A DNA stretch of 64,000 nt from an uncultured Archangium sp. (GTDB lineage Bacteria > Myxococcota > Myxococcia > Myxococcales > Myxococcaceae): the NCBI GenBank assembly GCA_903905455.1, contig CAIVGN010000192.1:1-64000 (forward strand), written 5' to 3'. Shown one piece after another: positions 15,062 through 23,348 of the stretch. The position numbers and the translations under genes were made by a program. Within the stretch, counting starts at the first letter, position 1. Each line of letters starts with the position of its first letter. The notes under the pieces are model-generated. The model was not told where the DNA came from, did no database searches, and worked only from the letters and a program-made list of their open reading frames with translations.

Positions 15062-17154
15062 GCTCGCCCCGGGAGACCACCGGCGAGCTCGCCGCCCGGG
15101 CCGCGGAAGGCCTGACCGAGACGCGCCGCCAGGAGGCGCTGCTCAAGACGGGCGCGCTGCAGAACGCCATCTTCAACAGCGCCAACTTCTCGTGCATCGC
15201 CACCGACGAGATGGGCGTCATCCAACTCTTCAACGTGGGCGCCGAGCGCATGCTCGGGTACACGGCGGCCGACGTCCTCAACAAGATCACCCCGGCGGCG
15301 ATCTCCGACTCGGGTGAGATCGTCGCCCGCGCCACCGCCCTGAGCCTCGAACTGAGCACCACCATTCGCCCCGGCTTCGAGGCGCTGGTGTTCAAGGCGT
15401 CGCGCGGCATCGAAGACATCTACGAGCTGACCTACATCCGCAAGGACGGGAGCCGCTTCCCCGCGGTGGTCTCGGTCACGGCGCTGCGCGACGACCAGGA
15501 CGCGATCATCGGGTACTTGTTGATCGGCACCGACAACTCGGCCCGGCGCCAGGTCGAGGCCGAGCAGAAGAAGCTCGACCAGCGGCTGCGCGACCACCAG
15601 TTCTACACGCGCTCGCTCATCGAATCGAACGTCGACGCGCTGATGACCACCGACTCGTCGAGCATCATCACCGACGTCAACAAGCAGATGGAGGCGCTCA
15701 CCGGCTGCACCCGCGACGAGCTGATCGGCGCGCCCTTCAAGAACTACTTCACGGACCCGGAGCGGGCCGCCGCGGGCATCAAGCTGGTGCTCGCCGAGAA
15801 GAAGATGACCGACTTCGAGCTCACGGCGCGGTCCCGCAGCGGCCGGGAGACCGTGGTCTCGCTCAACGCCACCACCTTCTACGACCGCGATCGCAAGCTG
15901 CAGGGCGTGTGCGCCGTGGCCCGCGACGTCACCGACCGCAACCGCCTCAACCAGGCCCTGCAGGACAAGAACGTCGAACTCGAGGCCGCCCGCCTGGTCG
16001 CCGAGAAGGCCAACCTCGCCAAGTCGGACTTCCTCTCGAGCATGAGCCACGAACTGCGCAGCCCGCTCAACGCCATCCTCGGCTTCGCGCAGTTGATGGA
16101 GTCGGACGCGACGCAAGCGCCCCAAAGCCAGAAGGAGAGCATCGCGCAGATCCTCCAGGCCGGCTGGCACCTGCTCAAGCTGATCAACGAGATCCTCGAC
16201 CTGGCGAAGGTCGAGTCCGGCCAGGTTCCCCTGTCGTCCGAGCCGGTGTCGCTGGCCGAGGTGCTCGAGGATTGCCACGGCATGATCGACCCGCAGGCCC
16301 AGCAGCGCGGGCTCACCATGAAGTTCCCGCGCTTCGAGACCGCGGTCTTCGTGCAGGCCGACCGCACGCGGCTCAAGCAGGTGCTGATCAACCTGCTGTC
16401 GAACGCGGTGAAGTACAACTTGAGGAATGGCACGGTGGAGGTCTCGTGCACCGAGGTCTCGCCCGAGCGGGTGCGCCTGAGCATCCGGGATACCGGGGTG
16501 GGGCTGCACCCCGAACAGCGGGCCCAGCTCTTCCAGGCCTTCAACCGCCTGGGCCAGGAAGCGGGCGGCGAAGAAGGCACCGGCATCGGACTCGTGGTGG
16601 CCAAGCGGCTGGTGGAGTTGATGCACGGCACCATCGGGGTCGAGAGCACCATCGACGAGGGGTCGACGTTCTGGTTCGAGCTGGTGAGGGTGCCTGAGCC
16701 CATGCTCGGGGCGCCCGACCGGCCGTCGCATGCCCTGCCCCACGCGGTCGCGCCCGGCGAACCCGGGCGTCACACGGTGCTCTACGTCGAGGACAACCCG
16801 GCAAACTTGAAGCTGGTGGAGCAGATCATCGCCCGCCACGGCCACGTCAGCCTCATCTCGGCCATCAACGGCGATCTCGGCGTGCAGCTCGCCCGGGCCG
16901 CGCTGCCCGACCTGATCTTGATGGACATCAACCTGCCGGGCATCAACGGCTTCGAGGCCCTGCGCCTGCTGCGCGCCGACCCTGCCACCGCGGGCATCCC
17001 CGTCGTCGCGGTGAGCGCCAACGCCATGCCCCTGGACGTCGAGCGGGGCCTGCGGGCCGGCTTCTTGCGCTACATCACCAAGCCCATTCGCGTCGCCGAG
17101 TTCATGGAGGCCGTGAACGTGGCCCTCGCCTCGGCCGGCGCGCGGAGCCCGTGA
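15058..17154 (+). CDS. Soluble PAS-PAS hybrid histidine kinase with receiver domain
   Basis: The protein is 698 residues from TTG 15058, which overlaps the preceding stop (TTGA); no ATG or GTG fits the N-terminus. Domains in order: PAS about 35-155 (NVGAERMLGY), PAS about 185-305 (NKQMEALTGC), HisKA with phospho-acceptor His331 in SMSHELRSPLNAILG, HATPase with N-box INLLSNAVKYN, G1 DTGVGL and G2 GTGIGL, then a receiver with Asp623 in LILMDINLPG. There is no membrane segment, so it senses an intracellular or co-factor-bound signal. It sits between an outer-membrane protein and a cyclase response regulator, all in one predicted sigma-54 operon. The phosphorelay partner is probably the downstream regulator. 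Confidence 0.92.
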   Translation: MSSPRETTGELAARAAEGLTETRRQEALLKTGALQNAIFNSANFSCIATDEMGVIQLFNVGAERMLGYTAADVLNKITPAAISDSGEIVARATALSLELSTTIRPGFEALVFKASRGIEDIYELTYIRKDGSRFPAVVSVTALRDDQDAIIGYLLIGTDNSARRQVEAEQKKLDQRLRDHQFYTRSLIESNVDALMTTDSSSIITDVNKQMEALTGCTRDELIGAPFKNYFTDPERAAAGIKLVLAEKKMTDFELTARSRSGRETVVSLNATTFYDRDRKLQGVCAVARDVTDRNRLNQALQDKNVELEAARLVAEKANLAKSDFLSSMSHELRSPLNAILGFAQLMESDATQAPQSQKESIAQILQAGWHLLKLINEILDLAKVESGQVPLSSEPVSLAEVLEDCHGMIDPQAQQRGLTMKFPRFETAVFVQADRTRLKQVLINLLSNAVKYNLRNGTVEVSCTEVSPERVRLSIRDTGVGLHPEQRAQLFQAFNRLGQEAGGEEGTGIGLVVAKRLVELMHGTIGVESTIDEGSTFWFELVRVPEPMLGAPDRPSHALPHAVAPGEPGRHTVLYVEDNPANLKLVEQIIARHGHVSLISAINGDLGVQLARAALPDLILMDINLPGINGFEALRLLRADPATAGIPVVAVSANAMPLDVERGLRAGFLRYITKPIRVAEFMEAVNVALASAGARSP

Positions 17155-18287
17155 TGATCAGCGAGCGTGACATCCTGGCGGCGAAGGTGCTCGTCGTCGA
17201 TGACTCGAAGGCCAACGTGCTGCTGCTCGAGCAGATCCTCCGCCGGCGCGGCTACAGCGACGTCACCTCGACCGTCGACCCCATGCAGGTCTGCGAGTTG
17301 CACCGCCACAACAGCTACGATCTGATCATCCTCGATCTCCAGATGCCGCTCATGGACGGGTTCGAGGTGATGGAGGGCCTCAAGGCCGTCGAGGCCGGCG
17401 GCTATCTCCCGGTGCTGGTGATCACCGCCGACCCGGCCCAGAAGGTGAAGGCGCTGCAGGCCGGCGCGCGCGACTTCCTGAGCAAGCCCCTCGAACTGGC
17501 CGAGGTGACCATCCGGGTGCGCAACATGATCGAGGTGCGGCTGCTCAACCAGGAGTCGAACCGGCACTGCGCGCAGATCGCCGCCGAACAGCGGGTCTCC
17601 GACCAACTGCTGCGCAACGTGTTGCCCCAGGCCATCGCGGAGCGCCTCAAGAACCGCTCGGCCGACAGCTTCACCGACCTCATCGCCGACAACTTCGACG
17701 ACGTGACGGTGCTCTTCGCAGACCTCGTGGGCTTCACCCGCTTCTCCGAGGGCGTGAGCCCGCGCGTGCTGGTCGACGTGCTCAACGACATCTTCACCCG
17801 CTTCGACGCCATCGCCGAGGAGCGGGGGCTCGAGAAGATCAAGACCATCGGCGACGCGTACATGGCCGTCGCCGGGCTGCCCATGCCCGTGGCGGATCAC
17901 GGGGAGCGCGCGGCGAACATGGCCCTCGACATGCTCGACGCCATCGCTCGCTACAACGTCGGCACCCAGCACCCGCTCATGCTGCGCATCGGCCTGAGCA
18001 CCGGCGCCGTCGTCGCCGGCGTCATCGGCCGGCGCAAGTTCCTCTACGACGTGTGGGGCGACACGGTGAACACCGCCAGCCGCATGGAATCGCACGGGGT
18101 CTCGGGCCGCATCCAGCTGACCGACGCCACGCGCGCGCAGCTCCCCGACCGGTTCACCCTCGAGGCGCGCGGAGCGATCGAGATCAAGGGCAAGGGCGAG
18201 ATGCACACCTGGTTCCTCAACGGCCGGCTCGAGGTCGCCCGGGGCGTCGCGCGGCTCGTCGAAACGACGGAGCACGCGTCGCTTTGA
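17154..18287 (+). CDS. Response regulator with class III adenylate cyclase output
   Basis: The protein is 377 residues. The start at 17154 is chosen because the paralogue at 28466 begins with the same MIS-x-x-DIL; a GTG lies 3 bases upstream. Residues 8-125 are a receiver (Asp61 in LIILDLQMP, Lys in LSKPLEL). Residues 180-345 are a class III nucleotidyl cyclase with both metal Asp (190 in FADLVGF, 234 in TIGDAYM), purine-selecting Lys230 and Asp303 (Lys/Asp pair indicates ATP), and transition-state Asn306 and Arg310 in TVNTASR. All catalytic residues are present, so phosphorylation-controlled cAMP synthesis is predicted. It overlaps the kinase stop and closes the operon. Confidence 0.92.
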   Translation: MISERDILAAKVLVVDDSKANVLLLEQILRRRGYSDVTSTVDPMQVCELHRHNSYDLIILDLQMPLMDGFEVMEGLKAVEAGGYLPVLVITADPAQKVKALQAGARDFLSKPLELAEVTIRVRNMIEVRLLNQESNRHCAQIAAEQRVSDQLLRNVLPQAIAERLKNRSADSFTDLIADNFDDVTVLFADLVGFTRFSEGVSPRVLVDVLNDIFTRFDAIAEERGLEKIKTIGDAYMAVAGLPMPVADHGERAANMALDMLDAIARYNVGTQHPLMLRIGLSTGAVVAGVIGRRKFLYDVWGDTVNTASRMESHGVSGRIQLTDATRAQLPDRFTLEARGAIEIKGKGEMHTWFLNGRLEVARGVARLVETTEHASL

Positions 18288-18346
18288 CGGGGCGGTGAGG
18301 CGCCCGCGCCCACTTCCCCCCCCAGCGCCCCGGGGGTGATGGGTCA

Positions 18347-18362
18347 TGGCGCATGCGGTGCA
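18347..18362 (+). promoter_or_regulatory. Sigma-54 promoter of the DUF3494-vWD gene
   Basis: TGGCGCATGCGGTGCA keeps GG-N10-GC with good -24 and -12 elements. The predicted start is 18373, again 2 bases before the ATG (18375). The upstream palindrome here is weak: CGTC and GACG arms separated by 5 bases, centred at 18283 and overlapping the previous stop codon. Confidence 0.55.
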
Positions 18363-18374
18363 CCAGCGCCCCGA

Positions 18375-20390
18375 ATGACCAAGCAACGGGCGGCGCTGAA
18401 TGTCTCATCTGTGGCGATGACTGTCTGTCTTTCACTCTCGGGCGCTGCATGGGCCGCCACCGCGCCTTCACTGGGGCAGGCCGCCAGCTTCTCGGTGCTC
18501 GGCGGCTCCGACGTCAACAACACCGGGTCCTCGCGGCTCTACGGAGACCTGGGGGTGAGCCCCGGCTCGGTGATCTCCGGCTTTCCTCCGGGCCAGGTGA
18601 TCGGCGGCGGCACGCACACCGCCGACGCGGTGGCGGCGCAGGCCCGCGCGGACACCACCGCCGCGTACCTGCAGCTCGCTGGGCAGGTGGCGACGAGCGA
18701 CCTGTCGGGCATCGATCTCGCGGGCCTGACCCTCACCGCCGGCGTCTACCGCTACACCTCGGCGGCGCTGCTCTCGGGCACCCTGACGCTGGACGCGCAG
18801 GGCGACCCCAACGCCGTCTTCGTCTTTCAGACCGGGAGCACCCTCACCACCGCGAGCGGCTCGCGCGTGCAGGTGATCAACGCAGGCTCGAACTGCAACG
18901 TCTTCTGGCAGGTGGGGAGCTCCGCGACGCTGGGCACCACCACCACGTTCGTGGGCAACCTCCTCGCCTTGACCTCCATCACCCTGAGGACGGGCGCCAC
19001 GGTCTCGGGCCGCGTTCTCGTGCGAAACGGCTCGGCCACGCTCGACGCCAACGACGTCACGGCGTGCTCCGCGGTGTGCGGCGCGGTGACCGTCACCCCC
19101 GCGACGCTCGCCGCGGGCACGGCCGGCTCGTCCTACACCCAGGCCTTCACCGCCACCGGCGGCACGGGCCCCTGGGCCTGGTCCGTCACCGCCGGGGCGC
19201 TCCCCGCGGGCCTCACGCTCACGGCCGCTGGCGGACTGTCGGGCACGCCCACCCTCGCGGGCAGCTCGAGCTTCACGGTCACCGCCTCTGACGCCAACGC
19301 CTGCGCGGGCAGCCAGGGTCTGTCCCTGGTGATCAACCCCACCGGCGGCGCGGCCGGAGACCCCCACCTGCGCACGCTCGACGGCCTGGCCTACGAGTTC
19401 CAGGCCTGCGGCGACTTCGTGCTGCTGCGCGCGGGGCCGGCCGCCCTCGAAGTGCAGGTGCACCAGGAGCGCTGGCACGACACCCAGACGTCGGTGAACA
19501 CCGAGGTGGCCCTGCAGGTCAACGGTCACCGGGTGCAGCTCACGCCGTTCGCGGCCACCTGTGCTCCCAACGCCACCTCCACCACGGGCTGCGTCGAGGT
19601 CGACGGCCACGAGATCACCTTCAGCTGTGAGGGGACCGACCAGGCGCCCGGCTGCCTGCAGACGGCGACGCTGCCCAACGGGGGCCGCCTCGAACACCGC
19701 GTGGCCGGCCACAGCGGAGATCGGCACGCGAAGAAGCTGGCGACCCCCTGCGACCCGGCGCTCGAGCCTGCCTGCCGCCCGAGCGCCGCGCCCTGCGCGA
19801 CGAGCTTCACCCTGCAGCTGGGCACCGGGGAGCGGGTCGAGACCTGCGTGGGCGCCGGCTACCTGAACCTCGACGTCGAGGTGCCCTACGCCTCGCGCGG
19901 GCTCACCTCGGGCCTGCTGGGCGACGCCGACGGAGACCCGGCCAACGATCTGCAGGGCGCACGCGGAGAACGGCTCCCGCTGAACCTCGGCTTCGAGGAC
20001 TTCTACCTGCGCTTCGGCGAACACTGGCGCGTCGCGCCCCAGGCGTCGCTCTTTGCGCCCCGGGCGTCAGCCGACCGCTGCCCCAGCCGCCCCTTTCGCC
20101 TCGACGAGCTCTCGCCCCAGGTTCGCGACGCCTCGGCGCAGACGTGCCGCACGCTGGGCATCGGCGAAGCCAACCTCGAGGCCTGCACCATGGACGTGGC
20201 GCTGCTGGGTGACGCCGCGGCCTTCTCCTTCGTCGGCCTCGCCGCGCCCCGGGCGGTGGTGACGCTCACCGATCCCGCCGGCCCGGGCTGCGAGGGCTGT
20301 GGCGCCACCGGGAGCAGCCCGATGACGCTCGCGCTGATGCTGGCGGGCCTCGCCGTGTGGGCCCACCGCCGCCGTCACCCCGCGCCCTGA
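18375..20390 (+). CDS. Secreted DUF3494 protein with Ig-like and von Willebrand D domains, MYXO-CTERM
   Basis: The protein is 671 residues with a signal peptide ending near GAAWA (about 28). Domains: DUF3494 at about 32-235 (GDLGVSPGSVI, LTAGVYRY, NCNVFWQVGSSATLGTTTTFVGN), a putative-Ig/He_PIG domain at about 240-332 (ATGGTGPWAWSVTAGALPAGL), then a von Willebrand factor D-like domain starting GDPHLRTLDGLAYEFQACGDF (about 337) with many Cys. It ends with GCEGCGATGSS, a hydrophobic segment and RRR, a MYXO-CTERM-type sorting signal for rhombosortase-like processing. It is probably a cell-surface or matrix adhesin. It follows the cyclase gene by 87 bases with its own sigma-54 promoter. Confidence 0.88.
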   Translation: MTKQRAALNVSSVAMTVCLSLSGAAWAATAPSLGQAASFSVLGGSDVNNTGSSRLYGDLGVSPGSVISGFPPGQVIGGGTHTADAVAAQARADTTAAYLQLAGQVATSDLSGIDLAGLTLTAGVYRYTSAALLSGTLTLDAQGDPNAVFVFQTGSTLTTASGSRVQVINAGSNCNVFWQVGSSATLGTTTTFVGNLLALTSITLRTGATVSGRVLVRNGSATLDANDVTACSAVCGAVTVTPATLAAGTAGSSYTQAFTATGGTGPWAWSVTAGALPAGLTLTAAGGLSGTPTLAGSSSFTVTASDANACAGSQGLSLVINPTGGAAGDPHLRTLDGLAYEFQACGDFVLLRAGPAALEVQVHQERWHDTQTSVNTEVALQVNGHRVQLTPFAATCAPNATSTTGCVEVDGHEITFSCEGTDQAPGCLQTATLPNGGRLEHRVAGHSGDRHAKKLATPCDPALEPACRPSAAPCATSFTLQLGTGERVETCVGAGYLNLDVEVPYASRGLTSGLLGDADGDPANDLQGARGERLPLNLGFEDFYLRFGEHWRVAPQASLFAPRASADRCPSRPFRLDELSPQVRDASAQTCRTLGIGEANLEACTMDVALLGDAAAFSFVGLAAPRAVVTLTDPAGPGCEGCGATGSSPMTLALMLAGLAVWAHRRRHPAP

Positions 20391-20411
20391 CCCCGCCGGG
20401 CGGCCCACGCA

Positions 20412-20439
20412 CCGGCGAGTCGCACCGCGCGCTCGCCGG
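20412..20439 (+). terminator. Possible hairpin after the DUF3494-vWD gene
   Basis: An 8-bp perfect stem (CCGGCGAG at 20412-20419 with CTCGCCGG at 20432-20439) and a 12-base loop lie 21 bases after the stop. No T-run follows, so termination strength is uncertain. Confidence 0.4.
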
Positions 20440-20456
20440 CTTGCCATGCGGGCCCC

Positions 20457-21260
20457 ATGCCCGTCCGCACGAGCACCGCCTCGCGAGCACCGACGCCGCC
20501 CGAAGACGTGGCGGCGGTCCGCCTGCGCAGCGAGGGGCAGCTGGAGCGCCTCGAGGCCTCCACCGCGCTCTACGCGGCGTTCACCCAGCGGCTCCGCGGC
20601 CGCTCGACGCGTACGCCCGACGCTGACCTCGCGCTGGTCGAGACCCAGGCCCGCGAGGCGGAGCTCGTGCTCCAGCGCCTGCAGGAGCGCGAGCCTTCGG
20701 CGCTCCTCGACGGCGCGCTGGTCGCCTGGAATGCCGCGCGCAAGGCGCTGGCCGAGGCCGCAGCGGAACGCCTCGACGGTCTTCACCTGCCTCACCCCGA
20801 GGGTTTCGCGCAGCTGGTCGGCAATGCCTGCACGACCCTCGACCTCGAATTCGACCGACCGGTGAGCGACTGGGGCTCGATGCTGGTGAGCGTGTCCCCC
20901 CCCCTGGTCGCCGTCGTCCTGGGCATCTGGGAGCTGGGGCGCTTCGCCGACGCATCGTGGCGCTGGTTCCCCCAGGCCGAGCTCATCGCGCTCGCGTTCG
21001 CCCTCGCCTGGTACGCGCGGGCACGCTGGCGTCGGGCCCGGCACGCCCAGAAGCGCGTGCGGCTCACGACCTTCGGCGTCCACGCCCACGACACGTTCTT
21101 CCCTTTCGCAGACATCGCCGCCGCGTGGCTCGGGCCCGGCGGCGCGGTGATGCTCGAGACGAAGCAGCGCCAGCGCCTGCGGCTCGAGACCTGGCACTCG
21201 GTCGAGTTGCAGCAGGCGCTCCAGCACCACGGCGTCGAGCTCGTTCGCCGCCCACGCTGA
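20457..21260 (+). CDS. Uncharacterised membrane protein
   Basis: The protein is 267 residues. The N-terminal 130 residues are soluble and helical with coiled-coil-like Glu/Arg/Leu runs. Two hydrophobic helices at about 145-160 and 175-190 form a hairpin anchor (VSPPLVAVVLGIWELG and LIALAFALAWYARA). The C-terminal 70 residues are cytoplasmic and PH-like or beta-rich (RLTTFGVHAHDTFFPFADIAAAWL), as often seen in small bacterial membrane proteins with a YcxB-type tail. No function recognised. It is convergent with the small Cys-rich lipoprotein gene, and a strong hairpin separates them. Confidence 0.6.
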   Translation: MPVRTSTASRAPTPPEDVAAVRLRSEGQLERLEASTALYAAFTQRLRGRSTRTPDADLALVETQAREAELVLQRLQEREPSALLDGALVAWNAARKALAEAAAERLDGLHLPHPEGFAQLVGNACTTLDLEFDRPVSDWGSMLVSVSPPLVAVVLGIWELGRFADASWRWFPQAELIALAFALAWYARARWRRARHAQKRVRLTTFGVHAHDTFFPFADIAAAWLGPGGAVMLETKQRQRLRLETWHSVELQQALQHHGVELVRRPR

Positions 21261-21277
21261 GCTGGCGCACAGCAGAA

Positions 21278-21308
21278 GGGCTCCCCGGGTCGTCGACCTG
21301 GGGAGCCC
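21278..21308. terminator. Bidirectional terminator hairpin
   Basis: A 14-bp stem (13 Watson-Crick pairs plus one G-T) with a 3-base loop (21292-21294) lies between the convergent genes ending at 21260 and 21335. It has outer arms GGGCTCCCC and GGGGAGCCC. There is no clear T-run on either side. Confidence 0.7.
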
Positions 21309-21334
21309 GCGCCCTCGACCGACTCGCGTCGGGT

Positions 21335-21613
21335 TCAGGGCACGACGGTCAGACACTCCGTCGGACAACTGAAGGTCGCCGAAGCGCACGAGCGGTCGTC
21401 GATGCAGGCGCTGCACATGTCTGCCTTGTGCCGGTAGTCGGTGTCGTTCGCGGAGTTCGAGCGACAGCGCGACTCGCAGGCGCCGACGTCATACTGGGCG
21501 TCGAAGCACGCCTGGTAGCGCAGGCAGATGGCGTGACAATCAATGGCCGCGTCAATGGGACCGCAACCCAACAAGCCGACGGAAAGACAGACACTGGTGA
21601 TGAGCTTCTTCAT
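21335..21613 (-). CDS. Small Cys-rich lipoprotein
   Basis: This 92-residue protein has a lipoprotein signal ending SVGLLGC (Cys17) followed by about ten Cys (AIDCHAICLRYQACFDAQYDVGACESRC and three further pairs) that would form disulphides outside the cytoplasm. The spacing resembles small Cys-rich myxobacterial surface proteins; no family recognised. It lies 56 bases downstream of the DUF3494 gene at 21670-23088 on the same strand with no promoter motif between them, so co-transcription from the 23184 promoter is likely. Confidence 0.65.
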   Translation of the reverse strand: MKKLITSVCLSVGLLGCGPIDAAIDCHAICLRYQACFDAQYDVGACESRCRSNSANDTDYRHKADMCSACIDDRSCASATFSCPTECLTVVP

Positions 21614-21669
21614 GGTGCTCCCTGGTGAGGTGATGGTGGAGGTGAAGGGTTGCTGGAGAGGCCGCCCGC

Positions 21670-23088
21670 TCAGGGCGACGGCTTCACGATGGTGTTCGAG
21701 TCGAGCGACACCGCGGCGATGCGCGCCAGGGCCCGGCCGGTGAGCGTCGCGCCGGTGTTCAGGGTGATCGACTGGTCGGCCATGATCGTGCCCTGGAAGG
21801 ACGTGGTCGACCCCAGCGTGGCCGACGAGCCCACCTGCCAGAAGACGTTGGTCGCCTTCGCCCCGCCGGTGAGCACGACCTGCCGCCCCGCGGTGGTGGT
21901 CAACGTGGAGGCGGCCTGGAAGATGAACATGCCGTCAGGGTCGCCCTGGGCGTCGAGCGTGAGATCCCCCGAGGTGACCGCGAGCGACGACGTCGACTTG
22001 TAGAGCCCCGGGGTGAGTGTCTGCCCACCGATGTTGCCGGAGACGGTGACCGGGCACAGCGAGCGGCCGGCGGCCTCGGCGTAGGCCGTGGCCAGGTCGG
22101 CGATGCCCTGCGCCGCGGTCGGGTCGCCGATGTGCAGCGTGCCCGAGACATTGCCCGGAGGAAGGCCGACCACCGCGGTGCCCGGGCTGACGCCGAGGTC
22201 ACCCGTCACGAGGCTCGCCCCGGTGGTCGTGACGGCCGAGCCGGCGAGCACCGCGAAGTTCGCCGCCGAGCCCAGCGCGATCGGCGCCTGCCCGCAGGCG
22301 TTGGTGGTGAAGCTCCAGGTGAAGTCCTGGGCGAGCGCGTTGCCCACCACGTCGCGAATGCCGGTGGTGAGCGTGGCGGTGTAGGTGGTGTTCGCGTCGA
22401 GCGCGACGAGCGGCACGAAGGTGGCCGTCACCCGGGCGGACTCGAAGGTCACCGTGCCCGGGAGCAGCGTCAGCCCGCGGGCGAGGGTGAAGGTCGAGGC
22501 GTCGAGCGTGGTGGCGTTGAGCGGTTCGCTGAAGGTCGCCGTCAAGGGGGTGGTGAGGGACACCGAGATCGCGAGATTCCGCGGGCGGTTCATGATCACC
22601 GCGGGCGGCGTGGAGTCGACCAGCATCGCCGTGGTGAAGGCCCACGTGGAGCTCACGGCCAGTGGGTTGCCCGCGAGATCAGTGACCGCGGTGGTGAGCG
22701 TCGCCTGGTAGAGCAGGCCGGCCGACAGCGGACTGGTGGGGGTGAAGGTGGCGAGCGCGCCGACCACGGCCACGCCGCCTCCGACCGGGAGGCCGCCCTG
22801 GGTGACGGTGAAGCTCGCCTGGTCGACCGTCGAAGCGCGCATCGGCTCGCTGAACGTGGCGGTGACGGTGGTGCCCAGGCCGACGTTGGTGGTGCCGGAG
22901 AGCGGCGTCAGGCCGATCACGACAGGCGCCGTGAGATCGACGATCCCGGAGTCGGTGAGCCCCGCGTCGGTGAGCCCCGCGTCGGTGAGCCCCGCGTCGG
23001 AGTCCCCACCATCGGGATCGACCTGCATCAACTGGGGCCCGCACGCGGGCAACAGTGCCATGAGCAAGACCAACGCACTGCGCTTCAT
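21670..23088 (-). CDS. Lipoprotein with two Big_5/SbsA Ig-like domains and a DUF3494 domain
   Basis: The protein is 472 residues from ATG 23088; two further in-frame ATGs lie at 23094 and 23097. The lipoprotein signal ends MALLPAC. An Asp-rich linker of 5-residue LTDAG repeats follows. Then come two SbsA-type Ig-like domains (VVIGLTPLSGTTNVGLGTTVTATFSEPM... and a second at about 150-245, each ending WAFTT or WSFTT) and a C-terminal DUF3494 domain (about 255-472) with VTGDLGVSPGTAV, NIGGQTLTPGLYKS and VFWQVGSSATLGSTTSFQG. It would be membrane-anchored with the solenoid displayed on Ig-like stalks. It is close to the gene at 23349 (same architecture), so a tandem duplication is likely. Confidence 0.87.
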   Translation of the reverse strand: MKRSALVLLMALLPACGPQLMQVDPDGGDSDAGLTDAGLTDAGLTDSGIVDLTAPVVIGLTPLSGTTNVGLGTTVTATFSEPMRASTVDQASFTVTQGGLPVGGGVAVVGALATFTPTSPLSAGLLYQATLTTAVTDLAGNPLAVSSTWAFTTAMLVDSTPPAVIMNRPRNLAISVSLTTPLTATFSEPLNATTLDASTFTLARGLTLLPGTVTFESARVTATFVPLVALDANTTYTATLTTGIRDVVGNALAQDFTWSFTTNACGQAPIALGSAANFAVLAGSAVTTTGASLVTGDLGVSPGTAVVGLPPGNVSGTLHIGDPTAAQGIADLATAYAEAAGRSLCPVTVSGNIGGQTLTPGLYKSTSSLAVTSGDLTLDAQGDPDGMFIFQAASTLTTTAGRQVVLTGGAKATNVFWQVGSSATLGSTTSFQGTIMADQSITLNTGATLTGRALARIAAVSLDSNTIVKPSP

Positions 23089-23168
23089 CGTCATCATTCG
23101 GGACCGGGGGTGGCGGGGTGAGTGGGGCGTGTCGAACGAGGGTGAGAACTCGCGACGACGGAACACTC

Positions 23169-23184
23169 AGCAGCATTCGGGCCA
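23169..23184 (-). promoter_or_regulatory. Sigma-54 promoter of the DUF3494 lipoprotein gene at 23088
   Basis: Minus strand 23184-23169 reads TGGCCCGAATGCTGCT, GG-N10-GC. The predicted start is 23158, giving a leader of about 70 bases. The palindrome centre at 23243 is 85 bp upstream. Confidence 0.72.
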
Positions 23185-23235
23185 CCCACCGCGCTCCGTC
23201 TTTCCGGCGACCTGGCGACGCGGTGCCCGCAGCGT

Positions 23236-23250
23236 CCATCATCTTGATGA
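23236..23250. promoter_or_regulatory. Enhancer palindrome of the 23184 promoter
   Basis: CATCA-TCT-TGATG (23237-23249) within CCATCATCTTGATGA is the same half-site as at 14399 and 28244. It is centred 85 bp upstream of the predicted start. Confidence 0.62.
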
Positions 23251-23348
23251 GGCGCCCGCTCCCTGCGTCGCCCGCCCCAACGCAAACGCGCGCGTCACCC
23301 CGGGGGGGATGCCGCGCGCGCCTCCATCACGTCATCACGGAGGCCCGA

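Noticed and set aside
15001-16845. Long minus-strand frame opposite the hybrid kinase
   Set aside because: Composition is that of an antisense frame; the kinase motifs on the + strand are unambiguous.
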